The notes under the pieces are model-generated. The model made no database searches. It saw only the letters and a list, made by a program, of their open reading frames with translations, and was not told the origin of the DNA. Shown in pieces: positions 15,658 to 23,541 of a stretch of DNA of 36,209 nucleotides (the stretch's first letter is position 1; each line of letters begins with the position of its first letter). The stretch spans positions 1-36,209 of the forward strand of contig JALTDM010000023.1 in assembly GCA_027074135.1 (NCBI GenBank), read 5' to 3'. Both the position numbers and the translations under genes were made by a program. Source of the stretch: Bacteroidales bacterium. Lineage in GTDB: Bacteria > Bacteroidota > Bacteroidia > Bacteroidales > JALTDM01.

Positions 15658-15672
15658 AAAGGAGTAATAAAT

Positions 15673-15709
15673 AAAAAAGGGGCTGTATGAAATGGACAGC
15701 CCCTTTTTT
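15673..15709. terminator. Bidirectional rho-independent terminator between M16 protease and arsenate reductase
   Basis: A 14-base perfect stem (A6 GGGGCTGT with ACAGCCCC T6) closes a 9-base loop. A/T runs on both flanks let it work for the plus-strand protease and for the convergent minus-strand operon ending at 15758. Confidence 0.88.
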
Positions 15710-15757
15710 ATATTAACAAGTTTTATTTTACCGAACTTATATACAAAATCCGGTAAT

Positions 15758-16174
15758 CTAATCTCCAAAAAAATCAAAAAGCCATTCTTTTATTTCATCA
15801 CGACTGCGGCGGAATGCTTCTAATTTTTCTTCGTCAGTTCCTTGTGTTCCTGACGGATCTTTAAATTCCTTGTGTACATAATTCTTGCCTCCAGGAAAAA
15901 ACGGACAAGTTTCTTTTGCATTATCACAAACTGTTATCACATAATCAAATGTATCATTCTCAAACTCATATACTGTTTTTGACTGATGGTGTGAAATATC
16001 TATTCCTAATTCTGACATCGCTTTTATTGCAAACAGTTTTACAAAAGTAGCCTCTGTACCAGCACTATATGCATTAAGTTTATCTCCGAAAAAATAATTA
16101 GCCAATCCTTCTGCCATTTGAGATCTAGCAGAATTATGAGTGCATATAAATAATACTTTCAATTTATCAGTCAT
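15758..16174 (-). CDS. arsC: Thioredoxin-coupled arsenate reductase (low-molecular-weight phosphatase family)
   Basis: 138 residues from the ATG at 16174; a TTG two codons upstream is less likely. The P-loop is C11-T-H-N-S-A-R17-S, the redox cysteines are C83 and C90 ('VCDNAKETCP'), and the Asp-Pro general acid is D106-P107. This set is almost identical in spacing to the well-studied Staphylococcus ArsC (C10, C82, C89, D105), which reduces arsenate with thioredoxin, so real reductase activity is likely, not plain tyrosine phosphatase activity. It follows the FeoB-associated gene by 2 bases, so it is probably co-transcribed with iron uptake. No arsenite pump or ArsR is seen in the window. Confidence 0.88.
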   Translation of the reverse strand: MTDKLKVLFICTHNSARSQMAEGLANYFFGDKLNAYSAGTEATFVKLFAIKAMSELGIDISHHQSKTVYEFENDTFDYVITVCDNAKETCPFFPGGKNYVHKEFKDPSGTQGTDEEKLEAFRRSRDEIKEWLFDFFGD

Positions 16175-16176
16175 AT

Positions 16177-16368
16177 TCAAGATATTTTATTTGTAGTTAT
16201 GTGGTTTATTTTCCCGTTCTTTAAATCTTTTAGTTGGCATGTAGAATTACCACACATACTGCATGGATTAACATCTTTTCTAAACAACCCAACAACCTTC
16301 CACAGCTGCCTGAAAGCTAAACTGAAAGCGACAAAAACTATTATCCACGCAACTATATCATAAATCAT
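16177..16368 (-). CDS. FeoB-associated Cys-rich membrane protein
   Basis: A 63-residue protein starting at the ATG at 16368, which overlaps the FeoB stop (ATGA). One membrane helix (about 3-22, 'YDIVAWIIVFVAFSLAFRQL') is followed by 'NPCSMCGNSTCQLKDL', a CxxCxxxxC motif. This is the pattern of the small FeoB-associated proteins found after feoB in Bacteroidota and Firmicutes, thought to take part in ferrous iron handling. The frame is open further upstream to 16500, but that part lies inside feoB and does not resemble the family. Confidence 0.85.
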   Translation of the reverse strand: MIYDIVAWIIVFVAFSLAFRQLWKVVGLFRKDVNPCSMCGNSTCQLKDLKNGKINHITTNKIS

Positions 16369-18743
16369 AACAAAAGTCCTCCAATTTGATAAACTAAAAA
16401 TCCGAATATCCACGCCAAACCAGTGGTATAAACCATCATAAACGTAGGCCAAGTCCATGTGCCTGTTTCTTTGTAAACCGTGGCAATGGTAGCGACACAT
16501 GGAAAATACAATAAAACAAATACTAAAAATGCAAGTGCAGTTAATTTGTTAAAAACAGGGGCTCCATCGCTTTTCCTTGCTGTTTTCAGTGCTTGTTTTA
16601 AATCTTTTTGATCGTCACCACTCCCAACATATAACACGCCCATCGTACTGACTATCACTTCTTTCCCGGACACTCCCGCAATTACGGCAACAGTTTCTCT
16701 CCAATCAAATCCTAATGGAGCAAATGCAGGCTGAACTGCACGTCCTATTTGACCTATGTATGAATTATATAAAGTTGTCTTGTGAGTTTCTTTTATATCT
16801 TTCTCCGGCCGGGGAAAATAACCTAAAAACCATATAATTATTGAGGCAACTAAAATTATACCCCCCATTTTATTCAAATATTGCAGAGCTTTATGCCACA
16901 TATGCCTTAATGTAGATTTCATCGTCGGCATTCTGTACGGTGGTAATTCCATTACAAACGGAACCTCTTTTTTGTTGAAAAATATTTTTTTGAAAATAAT
17001 AGCTATTAAAATAGCAACGGAAATACCCAATAAATACAAAAAGAAAATAACTGATCCTGCACGGTGTGGGAAAAAAGTTCCTGCAATTAAAATGTAAACA
17101 GGCAAGCGTGCACTGCAAGACATAAAAGGATTTATCAAAATGGTGAGCAATCTGTCGTTTTTGCTTTCTATCGTTCGAGTAGCCATTATTGCCGGCACAT
17201 TACAACCAAATCCCATAATAAGCGGTATAAATGACTTGCCGTGCAAACCTATTTTATGCATCAACTTATCCATAATAAAAGCCGCCCGTGCCATATATCC
17301 TGTATCTTCCATGAATGATATAAAGAAAAATAGTATCAAAATGTTAGGCAAGAACACTATTACACTTCCAACACCACCTACAATACCATCGACAAGCAAA
17401 TCTCTTAACATTCCTGTAGGCAAAATCATATTTAAAACATCTTTCAACCAAACAATAATATAATCAATCCAATCCATAGGATATTTTCCCAACCAAAAAG
17501 TTCCTTCGAACATCACCAAAAGAAAAAATAAAAATATAGGGAACCCTAAAAATTTATGTGTAAGTATATTATCAAGTTTATTAGTACCTATGTGAGAATT
17601 TTTATTCCCTTCTAAATAAGTTTCTTTAAGCGCTCCTCTTACAAAAGCATAACGCGAATTTACAATCAAGTCGTCCACTTCTTTTTCACTACCTAAATGC
17701 TCTTTAGTCTTTTGGCGGTAATTATATGTTTTTTTCCTTATTTGTTTATAATTATTAAAGGACTTTGATTTTTGCATAATCAACGGGTCTTGCTCCAATA
17801 ATTTTATTGCCAAAAAGCGTGGTGATACAGCATTAGATAACGAACTTCCCGTTTTTTCAGCAGTTAACTCTTCTGCTAATTCAGAAACAAAACGTTCTAT
17901 AGGTTTTTGATACCTTATAATGACATTTCTTTGATTATCGTTTTCGTAAGTATCTATTATTGACTGTAATACTTCACCGATACCAATTTTTTTACTACCT
18001 ATTGTTGGAACAAGTTTAACTCCCAACATTCCCCCAAGTAACTTATAATCTAGATGTGAACCTGTCTTTTGCAACTCATCATACATATTAAGTGCAACCA
18101 CCAACTTGAGGTTTGTTTCCAAAAGCTGCGTTGTCAAATACAAGTTCCGTTCAATATTTCCTGCATCTGCCACATTTAAAACAACATCAGGTATGTCGGT
18201 TATCAAATGGTTCAATACAAATTTTTCTTCAGGAGAATATGCAGTTAGCGAATAAGTACCAGGTAAGTCGATAAAATTGATTCTATATCCTTTAAAAGTC
18301 GTACTACCTTTTTTTGCATCAACTGTAACACCGCTGTAATTCCCCACATGTTCAACTGAACCGGTAAAATAATTAAACAACGTGGTTTTACCACAATTAG
18401 GATTACCTACAAGTGCAACATTTATAACCTTTTGCTTATGTGTCTTAGAGCTGAAATTGGAATTATTTTTTAAATTATATGTCTGAGAAATCTCTTCCGC
18501 ACTTATTTTAAAATCATCAAAATCTTTACTCACTTCAATCAACTCCGCTTCACTACGTCTAAGACTCACTTCAAAATTCATTATTTTGTAGTCAACTGGG
18601 TCTTGTAAAGGTGCTTGCCTAACAACCTCAATAATCCGTCCTTCCACAAAGCCAAGCTCTGCCATCCTTTTCTTAAATTCACGGTGTCCTTTGACTTTTA
18701 CAATTACACCTCTTTCTTTATTTTTCAGTTCTACCAGTTTCAT
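16365..18743 (-). CDS. feoB: Ferrous iron transporter, FeoA-FeoB fusion
   Basis: A 792-residue protein. Residues 1-75 are a FeoA/SH3-like domain ('ERGVIVKVKGHREFKKRMAE'). A linker follows, then the FeoB G domain: G1 G113-NPNCGK119-T, G2 region 'HVGNYSGVTV', G3 D159-L-P-G, G4 N219-M-Y-D222. The membrane half (about 395-792) contains the Gate motifs 'NPFMSCSARLPVYILIAG' and 'GFGCNVPAIMATRTIES'. It imports Fe2+ across the inner membrane with GTPase control. FeoA-FeoB fusion is common in Bacteroidota. The start is an ATG 105 bases beyond the 3' end of RNase P RNA. Confidence 0.93.
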   Translation of the reverse strand: MKLVELKNKERGVIVKVKGHREFKKRMAELGFVEGRIIEVVRQAPLQDPVDYKIMNFEVSLRRSEAELIEVSKDFDDFKISAEEISQTYNLKNNSNFSSKTHKQKVINVALVGNPNCGKTTLFNYFTGSVEHVGNYSGVTVDAKKGSTTFKGYRINFIDLPGTYSLTAYSPEEKFVLNHLITDIPDVVLNVADAGNIERNLYLTTQLLETNLKLVVALNMYDELQKTGSHLDYKLLGGMLGVKLVPTIGSKKIGIGEVLQSIIDTYENDNQRNVIIRYQKPIERFVSELAEELTAEKTGSSLSNAVSPRFLAIKLLEQDPLIMQKSKSFNNYKQIRKKTYNYRQKTKEHLGSEKEVDDLIVNSRYAFVRGALKETYLEGNKNSHIGTNKLDNILTHKFLGFPIFLFFLLVMFEGTFWLGKYPMDWIDYIIVWLKDVLNMILPTGMLRDLLVDGIVGGVGSVIVFLPNILILFFFISFMEDTGYMARAAFIMDKLMHKIGLHGKSFIPLIMGFGCNVPAIMATRTIESKNDRLLTILINPFMSCSARLPVYILIAGTFFPHRAGSVIFFLYLLGISVAILIAIIFKKIFFNKKEVPFVMELPPYRMPTMKSTLRHMWHKALQYLNKMGGIILVASIIIWFLGYFPRPEKDIKETHKTTLYNSYIGQIGRAVQPAFAPLGFDWRETVAVIAGVSGKEVIVSTMGVLYVGSGDDQKDLKQALKTARKSDGAPVFNKLTALAFLVFVLLYFPCVATIATVYKETGTWTWPTFMMVYTTGLAWIFGFLVYQIGGLLL

Positions 18744-18848
18744 ATAAATACAAACAATGGATTGAATTTGTAAAATTACATTAAGCCAACCAGTTGGAAA
18801 TAACCTTTTTTAGGTATTTAAAAAAGGAAGATATTTTATGTAATAAAA

Positions 18849-19200
18849 AAGCAGCAGGTCTGTAAGCCGGATTCTGTAACTGTTCCGCAAGGAAACAGTT
18901 TTCCGTCATTTATCTGATGCGGCCTACCCTCCTACTCGGGCGGGACCACCCTCAAACGCAGGTTTACTTGGCCTTGCAGCCCGCAGCCGGTACGGCTACC
19001 GCTGTTACCAACGGTACCGGTAGGCTCTTACCCTACCTTTTCACCCTTGCCGGCATACCCGTAGATCTGCTTAGGCGGTTGTTTTCTGTTACCGGTACTT
19101 GCCCTCACGGACAACTCCCGTTTCGGAAGTGCGAAGCCCTTCGCTGTCCGGACTTTCCTCTCCTACAACATGGCAGAAGCGACGGAACGACCTGCTGCTT
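18849..19200 (-). ncRNA. rnpB: RNase P RNA (bacterial type A)
   Basis: The minus strand carries the 5' hallmark 'GAGGAAAGTCCGGAC' near 19145-19160, the 'GGGTAGGCCGCATCAGATAA' block near 18915-18935 and the 3' 'ACAGAATCCGGCTTACAGAC'. The two ends pair as P1 (AAGCAGCAGGTC with GACCTGCTGCTT at 18849-18860 and 19189-19200). Length is about 352 bases, normal for the family. A T-run directly after the 3' end on the minus strand would terminate transcription. It lies about 30 bases downstream of the phosphomutase gene in the same direction. It is the catalytic RNA that trims tRNA 5' leaders. Confidence 0.95.
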
Positions 19201-19231
19201 ATCTTATACTGCAAAACAAATAAAAAGTTGC

Positions 19232-20935
19232 TTATTCCACAAACTTTTCTATTTCGGCAGTGATGTTTTCAATTTTTTTGTGCAATGCCATTTTTGACTT
19301 GTTGCTTTCAAACTTAGATTTTACGCTTATGTAAAATTTAATTTTAGGCTCTGTGCCGGATGGCCTTACAGATAATTTTGTTCCGTCATCATACACAAAT
19401 TGCAATACATTAGAAACTGGAAATCCCAGCAGAGGCTTTTCACCTTCATTATCAAAAATCTTTTGCAACTTATAATCAAAAGTTCTTTCTATCTTCATTC
19501 CCTGCAGCTCAAGCGGATTCCTTCGTAACTTTTCCATAATTTCAGCAATTTGTGCAGCACCTTGTGCTCCTTTTTTCACAACATTTATCAAATGTTCGGC
19601 GTACAAACTGTATTCAGCATAAATATCATCCAGTATGTCAATAAGTGTTTTGCCTTGTGATTTTGCCCATGCTGCTGCTTCCGCCAACAATACGCCGGTG
19701 GAAATTGCATCTTTGTCCCTTGTGTAATCTCCCGTCAAAAATCCATAACTTTCTTCTCCGCCGCAAATGAACCTTTGTTTACCTTCGTTCAGCTTGATTT
19801 GTTCTGCAATGTATTTAAAACCGGTAAGTACTTCTATACACCTCACACAAAAAGATTCTGCAATATCGCAAAGCAAATCAGTGGTTACAATTGTTTTTAC
19901 AATGAAATCGGTAGATTTTAAGTCTTTTTTGTGTTTAAGAATGTAATAGGTTAGCAGTGAAGCAATTTGATTGCCGTTAATCAGTTCTATGTTGCCTTGA
20001 TGCTTTACTCCTGCAGCAACTCTATCTGCATCGGGGTCGGTAGCCAGCACAAGGTCTGCACCTTCTTGTTTGGCAAGTTTTATTGCCAGAGACAATGCTT
20101 CTGCATTTTCGGGGTTGGGTGATTTTACGGTTGGGAAATTGCCGTCGGGAACAGCTTGTTGTGGCTCTGTAGTTATATTTTCAAACCCGTATGCTTCCAA
20201 TATCCTCGGCATCATTTTTATTCCTGTGCCGTGAATTGGTGTGTAAACTATTTTCAAATCTTTTTTCAGATTTGGATTTACGGAAAGTTTTGTTATTTCG
20301 CTTATGTACGCTTTGTCAATTTCTTCGCCGATTACGGAAATAAGTGATTCGTTTTTGTTGAAGTTTATTTGAGATACGGAATTTATGTTTTTTACTTCCG
20401 CTATAATGTTTCTATCGTGTGGTGGTACTATTTGTCCTCCGTCTTCCCAATAAACTTTGTATCCATTATATTCTTTTGGATTGTGTGATGCGGTAATGAC
20501 TATTCCGCTTTGGCAATTCAAGTACCTGACGGCAAAAGAAAGTTCGGGAGTAGGGCGGATATCGTCAAATATGTAAACTTTTATGCCGTTTGCACTCAAA
20601 ATTTCTGCAGCAGTGGTTGTAAACAATTTACTGTTGTTGCGGCTGTCATAGGCTATTACCACTTTAATTTCTTTGCCTTCAAATGACTTGTTCAGGTAAT
20701 TTGCAAGACCTTGTGTGACCATTCCGACAGTATAAATATTCATTCTATTAGTTCCTACGCCCATTATACCACGCAAACCGCCGGTACCAAACTCCAAGTC
20801 TTTATAAAAAGCGTCTATCAATTCTTTTTCATCGTTTTCCAGTATATATTTCACTTGCTTGCGAGTTTCTTCGTCAAACTCATTGCCAAGCCAAACTTGA
20901 GCTTTTTTCTTTATTTCTTTAATATTCAGTTCCAT
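19232..20935 (-). CDS. pgm: Phospho-sugar mutase (phosphoglucomutase/phosphomannomutase)
   Basis: A 567-residue alpha-D-phosphohexomutase with the four usual domains. The phosphoserine loop is 'TAS150HNP', the Mg loop D300-P-D302-A-D304-R, the sugar-specificity loop 'GGEESYG' (E394-S396), and the C-terminal phosphate-binding 'RPSGTEPKIKFY'. It interconverts hexose 1- and 6-phosphates. The length and N-terminal 'LEFGTGGLRGIMGVGTNRMN' match the PgcA-like group, which often acts on glucose and mannose phosphates. RmlD lies 100 bases upstream, which would suit nucleotide-sugar supply, but a shared transcript is not certain because palindromic DNA separates them. Confidence 0.9.
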   Translation of the reverse strand: MELNIKEIKKKAQVWLGNEFDEETRKQVKYILENDEKELIDAFYKDLEFGTGGLRGIMGVGTNRMNIYTVGMVTQGLANYLNKSFEGKEIKVVIAYDSRNNSKLFTTTAAEILSANGIKVYIFDDIRPTPELSFAVRYLNCQSGIVITASHNPKEYNGYKVYWEDGGQIVPPHDRNIIAEVKNINSVSQINFNKNESLISVIGEEIDKAYISEITKLSVNPNLKKDLKIVYTPIHGTGIKMMPRILEAYGFENITTEPQQAVPDGNFPTVKSPNPENAEALSLAIKLAKQEGADLVLATDPDADRVAAGVKHQGNIELINGNQIASLLTYYILKHKKDLKSTDFIVKTIVTTDLLCDIAESFCVRCIEVLTGFKYIAEQIKLNEGKQRFICGGEESYGFLTGDYTRDKDAISTGVLLAEAAAWAKSQGKTLIDILDDIYAEYSLYAEHLINVVKKGAQGAAQIAEIMEKLRRNPLELQGMKIERTFDYKLQKIFDNEGEKPLLGFPVSNVLQFVYDDGTKLSVRPSGTEPKIKFYISVKSKFESNKSKMALHKKIENITAEIEKFVE

Positions 20936-20980
20936 AGAATAAATTTTTATTTAACATTTTTTTCACCTCTGTGTATATCC

Positions 20981-21034
20981 CCTCAATATGAGGAGAGCTT
21001 AAATTTTCTCCCTTGAGGGAGAATTAAGGGGGTA
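20981..21034. repeat. Intergenic palindromic element between rmlD and the phosphomutase gene
   Basis: Two perfect palindromes stand side by side: CCTCA-ATA-TGAGG at 20981-20993 and TCTCCC-TTGA-GGGAGA at 21007-21022, followed by AAGGGGG. The AGGAGA next to the first can also pair with the TCTCC of the second. No long T-run follows on the minus strand. It may be a weak terminator or processing site, or one copy of a dispersed intergenic repeat. Confidence 0.45.
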
Positions 21035-21035
21035 A

Positions 21036-21923
21036 TTACTTATTGCTTTTATACCCTAATTTCTTCAGACAACGTTTCAATGCGTTTCGCCAATATGGTA
21101 TTTCCACACCGTAAATTGTTTTAATCTTTGTTTTGTCAAGCACCGAAAAATGTGGTCTCTTTGCCGGTGTTGGAAATTCTTCGGTTTTTATAGGTATTAC
21201 TTTTTTATCTATGCCTGCAAGTTCCAAAATATTAACAGCAAAGTCGTACCAACTTGCAACTCCTTCATTAGAAAAATGATAAATACCCGGTTGAAAGAAA
21301 TTGTTTTTAATATCTTTTTCCAAAATGTGCAAAATGACCTTTGCCAAATCAGCAGCATAAGTAGGTGTTCCTACTTGGTCACTTACTATACGAAGTTCAT
21401 CTTTTTCGTCGGCAAGCCTCAAAATCGTTTTTACAAAGTTGTGTCCAAAGGATGAATATAGCCACGATGTTCTGATAATCAATACATTGTCGTTGTCTTG
21501 TATCCGCTTTTCTCCTTCCAGTTTGGTTTTACCGTAAACTCCCGTAGGGTTTACTTCGTCTTCTTCCGTGTAAGGAGTGTTTTTTTCCCCGTCAAATACA
21601 TAATCGGTAGATATGTGAATCATTTTTACTTCCGGGTTGTACTCCATGGCGGCTTTCAGTAAAATTTCTGGAGCATTGGTATTTACCATTTTTGCCTGCC
21701 CGGGCTCAGATTCTGCTTTGTCCACGGCTGTATATGCCGCACAATTTACCACATAATCAATCGGATTTTTTGCAAAAAAACAAAAAACCGATCTGTCGTC
21801 TGTTAAGTCCAATTCATCAATATCAACAAATACAAAGTCCAAAAAAGGAACTGCCGCAGACAGTTCCTTTAATTCGTTTCCGAGTTGCCCTTTGGCACCT
21901 GTCACCAAAACTTGTTTGTTCAT
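21036..21923 (-). CDS. rfbD: dTDP-4-dehydrorhamnose reductase
   Basis: A 295-residue extended SDR protein. The NAD(P) motif is G9-A-K-G12-Q-L-G15. 'VNCAAYTAVDKAE' at about 59-71, 'ISTDYVFDG' at about 104-112 and the catalytic Y130-GKT-K134 are all RmlD signatures. The family carries out the last step of dTDP-L-rhamnose synthesis. RmlA/B/C are not in the window. Its ATG shares one base with the pepD stop (TAATG), so it is co-translated with an unrelated peptidase. Some RmlD-like proteins act on other sugars, so the product sugar is not certain. Confidence 0.9.
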   Translation of the reverse strand: MNKQVLVTGAKGQLGNELKELSAAVPFLDFVFVDIDELDLTDDRSVFCFFAKNPIDYVVNCAAYTAVDKAESEPGQAKMVNTNAPEILLKAAMEYNPEVKMIHISTDYVFDGEKNTPYTEEDEVNPTGVYGKTKLEGEKRIQDNDNVLIIRTSWLYSSFGHNFVKTILRLADEKDELRIVSDQVGTPTYAADLAKVILHILEKDIKNNFFQPGIYHFSNEGVASWYDFAVNILELAGIDKKVIPIKTEEFPTPAKRPHFSVLDKTKIKTIYGVEIPYWRNALKRCLKKLGYKSNK

Positions 21924-23386
21924 TATGCTTCAGGTATGTTTTCTATTACATCTTTCAACAAATCATAAAATTTCTTAACAGTTTCAATTTCAATTCTTTC
22001 GTCAGGTGAATGCACGTCTTTCAATGTCGGACCGAATGAAATCATATCCAGATAAGGATATTTTTCAAGGAACAATCCGCATTCAAGCCCTGCGTGAATA
22101 GACCTTACAACAGGCATTTTGCCGAAAAGCTTTTTGTATGAGTTTTCGGCAATTTTTAATACTGTAGAATCAGGATTTGGTGTCCAGCCCGGATATTCAC
22201 CACCGTGTTCCACTTTGGCTCCAGCAAGCGTAAATACTGCTTCTATGGCATTGGCAATATCGTATTTTGCTGAATTTATTTCGCTGCGTTGGCTGGTGGT
22301 AACTTCAATGGTGTTTTCGTCAATATATTTGATAGAAGCTAAGTTTGTAGAAGTTTCTACCAGTCCGGGCATTCTCTTGCTCATTGCAATTACACCGTTT
22401 GGCAAGCCGTAAATGGCATTCAGTAAGCGGTCTTTTGTGTTTTCGTCTATTACATATTCAGGTAATTCATGTGAACCGAGTTCAAGTTTAATGTCCGGTT
22501 CCACAATTTTTATTTCGTTTTCTATGTCAGCTATAAATTTGTTGAAATCAGCTCTTGCTTCTTCTTTGTGTTTGTGCGGAACAGTGAATACCGCATAAGC
22601 TTCTCTCGGTATGGCATTCCTTAAGTTACCACCTTCAAATTTATAAAGTTCAATACCGTATTTTTTGTTCATTGTCCATAAGTAGCGGTTAAGGATTTTG
22701 ATAGCATTCCCGCGGTTTTTGTTGATGTCGTCTCCAGAGTGACCGCCTTTCAAGCCTGATATTTTAATTTCGAGGGCTTGGTGGCTCTGAAGAGCAGGTT
22801 TGGTATGGAAGTTAAATTGTGCTACTGTATCAAGACCTCCTGCACAACCGATAAAAATTTCTCCTTCGTCTTCTGAATCCAAGTTCAGCAAAATTTTACC
22901 TTCAAAAAATCCTTCTTCCAAATTAAATGCTCCTGTCAAACCTGTTTCTTCATCTACCGTAAACAGTGCTTCTATAGGTCCGTGCTTTACGCTGTCGTCA
23001 ATTAGTATTGCCATTTGAGCTGCCATTCCGATACCATCGTCAGCTCCCAGTGTTGTTCCTTCTGCAGTTACCCAACCGTCTTCTATTTTTACTTTAATGG
23101 GGTCAGTGTCAAAATTATGAGGTACATCGCTGTTTTTTTCGCAAACCATATCCATGTGGCTTTGCAATACTACAGGTACACGGTTTTCATATCCTGGAGT
23201 GGCAGGCTTTTTCATAAGAACGTTACCCGCTTTATCGGTTTTTACTTCTATGTTGTGTTTTTTTGCCCATTCTATAAGGAAGTTCCTTATTTTTTCTTCT
23301 TTTTTAGAGCATCTCGGTATTTTGGTTATTTCATCAAAAATTTGCCAAACGAGTTTAGGTTCCAATTCTCTTATTGTTGTTGCCAT
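21923..23386 (-). CDS. pepD: Aminoacyl-histidine dipeptidase (PepD, M20 family)
   Basis: 487 residues from the ATG at 23386 ('MATTIRELEPKLVWQIFDEI'). Metal-binding residues of M20/M28-like peptidases are present: H77-x-D79 ('QSHMDM'), D116 ('LGADDGIG'), E146-E147 ('VDEETGLTG'), and a C-terminal 'SFGPTLKDVHSPDE'. PepD is a cytosolic dipeptidase cleaving Xaa-His and related dipeptides. The frame is open up to a TTG at 23416, but that TTG is part of the -7 promoter box at 23414-23421, so it cannot be in the mRNA. It is first gene of an operon with rfbD. Confidence 0.9.
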   Translation of the reverse strand: MATTIRELEPKLVWQIFDEITKIPRCSKKEEKIRNFLIEWAKKHNIEVKTDKAGNVLMKKPATPGYENRVPVVLQSHMDMVCEKNSDVPHNFDTDPIKVKIEDGWVTAEGTTLGADDGIGMAAQMAILIDDSVKHGPIEALFTVDEETGLTGAFNLEEGFFEGKILLNLDSEDEGEIFIGCAGGLDTVAQFNFHTKPALQSHQALEIKISGLKGGHSGDDINKNRGNAIKILNRYLWTMNKKYGIELYKFEGGNLRNAIPREAYAVFTVPHKHKEEARADFNKFIADIENEIKIVEPDIKLELGSHELPEYVIDENTKDRLLNAIYGLPNGVIAMSKRMPGLVETSTNLASIKYIDENTIEVTTSQRSEINSAKYDIANAIEAVFTLAGAKVEHGGEYPGWTPNPDSTVLKIAENSYKKLFGKMPVVRSIHAGLECGLFLEKYPYLDMISFGPTLKDVHSPDERIEIETVKKFYDLLKDVIENIPEA

Positions 23387-23413
23387 TTTTTTATGTTTTT
23401 TTGTTATCCTTTG

Positions 23414-23421
23414 CAAATGTA
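23414..23421 (-). promoter_or_regulatory. Bacteroidota -7 promoter element (TACATTTG) for pepD
   Basis: Exact TAnnTTTG on the minus strand, 27 bases before the chosen ATG at 23386. It decides the start by excluding the upstream TTG. Confidence 0.65.
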
Positions 23422-23487
23422 AATATTAAAATTAAAAAGAGGTAATGATAGTGGAGATTATTAGTTTTTATTTTTAATTTTTTTAAC

Positions 23488-23523
23488 AAAAAAGGCTGCC
23501 TTTGTAAAAGACAGCCTCTTTTC
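23488..23523 (-). terminator. Rho-independent terminator after the outer-membrane barrel gene
   Basis: The AGGCTG/CAGCCT core, extended by A/T pairs around one bulged C, closes a loop of about 13 bases, with T-rich sequence following on the minus strand. It lies about 20 bases past the gene's stop. The core resembles the terminators at 1624 and 15673. Confidence 0.75.
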
Positions 23524-23541
23524 CGGTAAGCTATTTCTTAA

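Noticed and set aside
16369-16500. N-terminal extension of the FeoB-associated protein to 107 residues
   Set aside because: The extra part is an out-of-frame reading of the FeoB C-terminus; the family is short and begins at the ATG overlapping the feoB stop.
18917-19297. A 126-residue plus-strand reading frame
   Set aside because: It lies almost wholly within RNase P RNA on the other strand; the conserved RNA blocks and P1 pairing explain the sequence.
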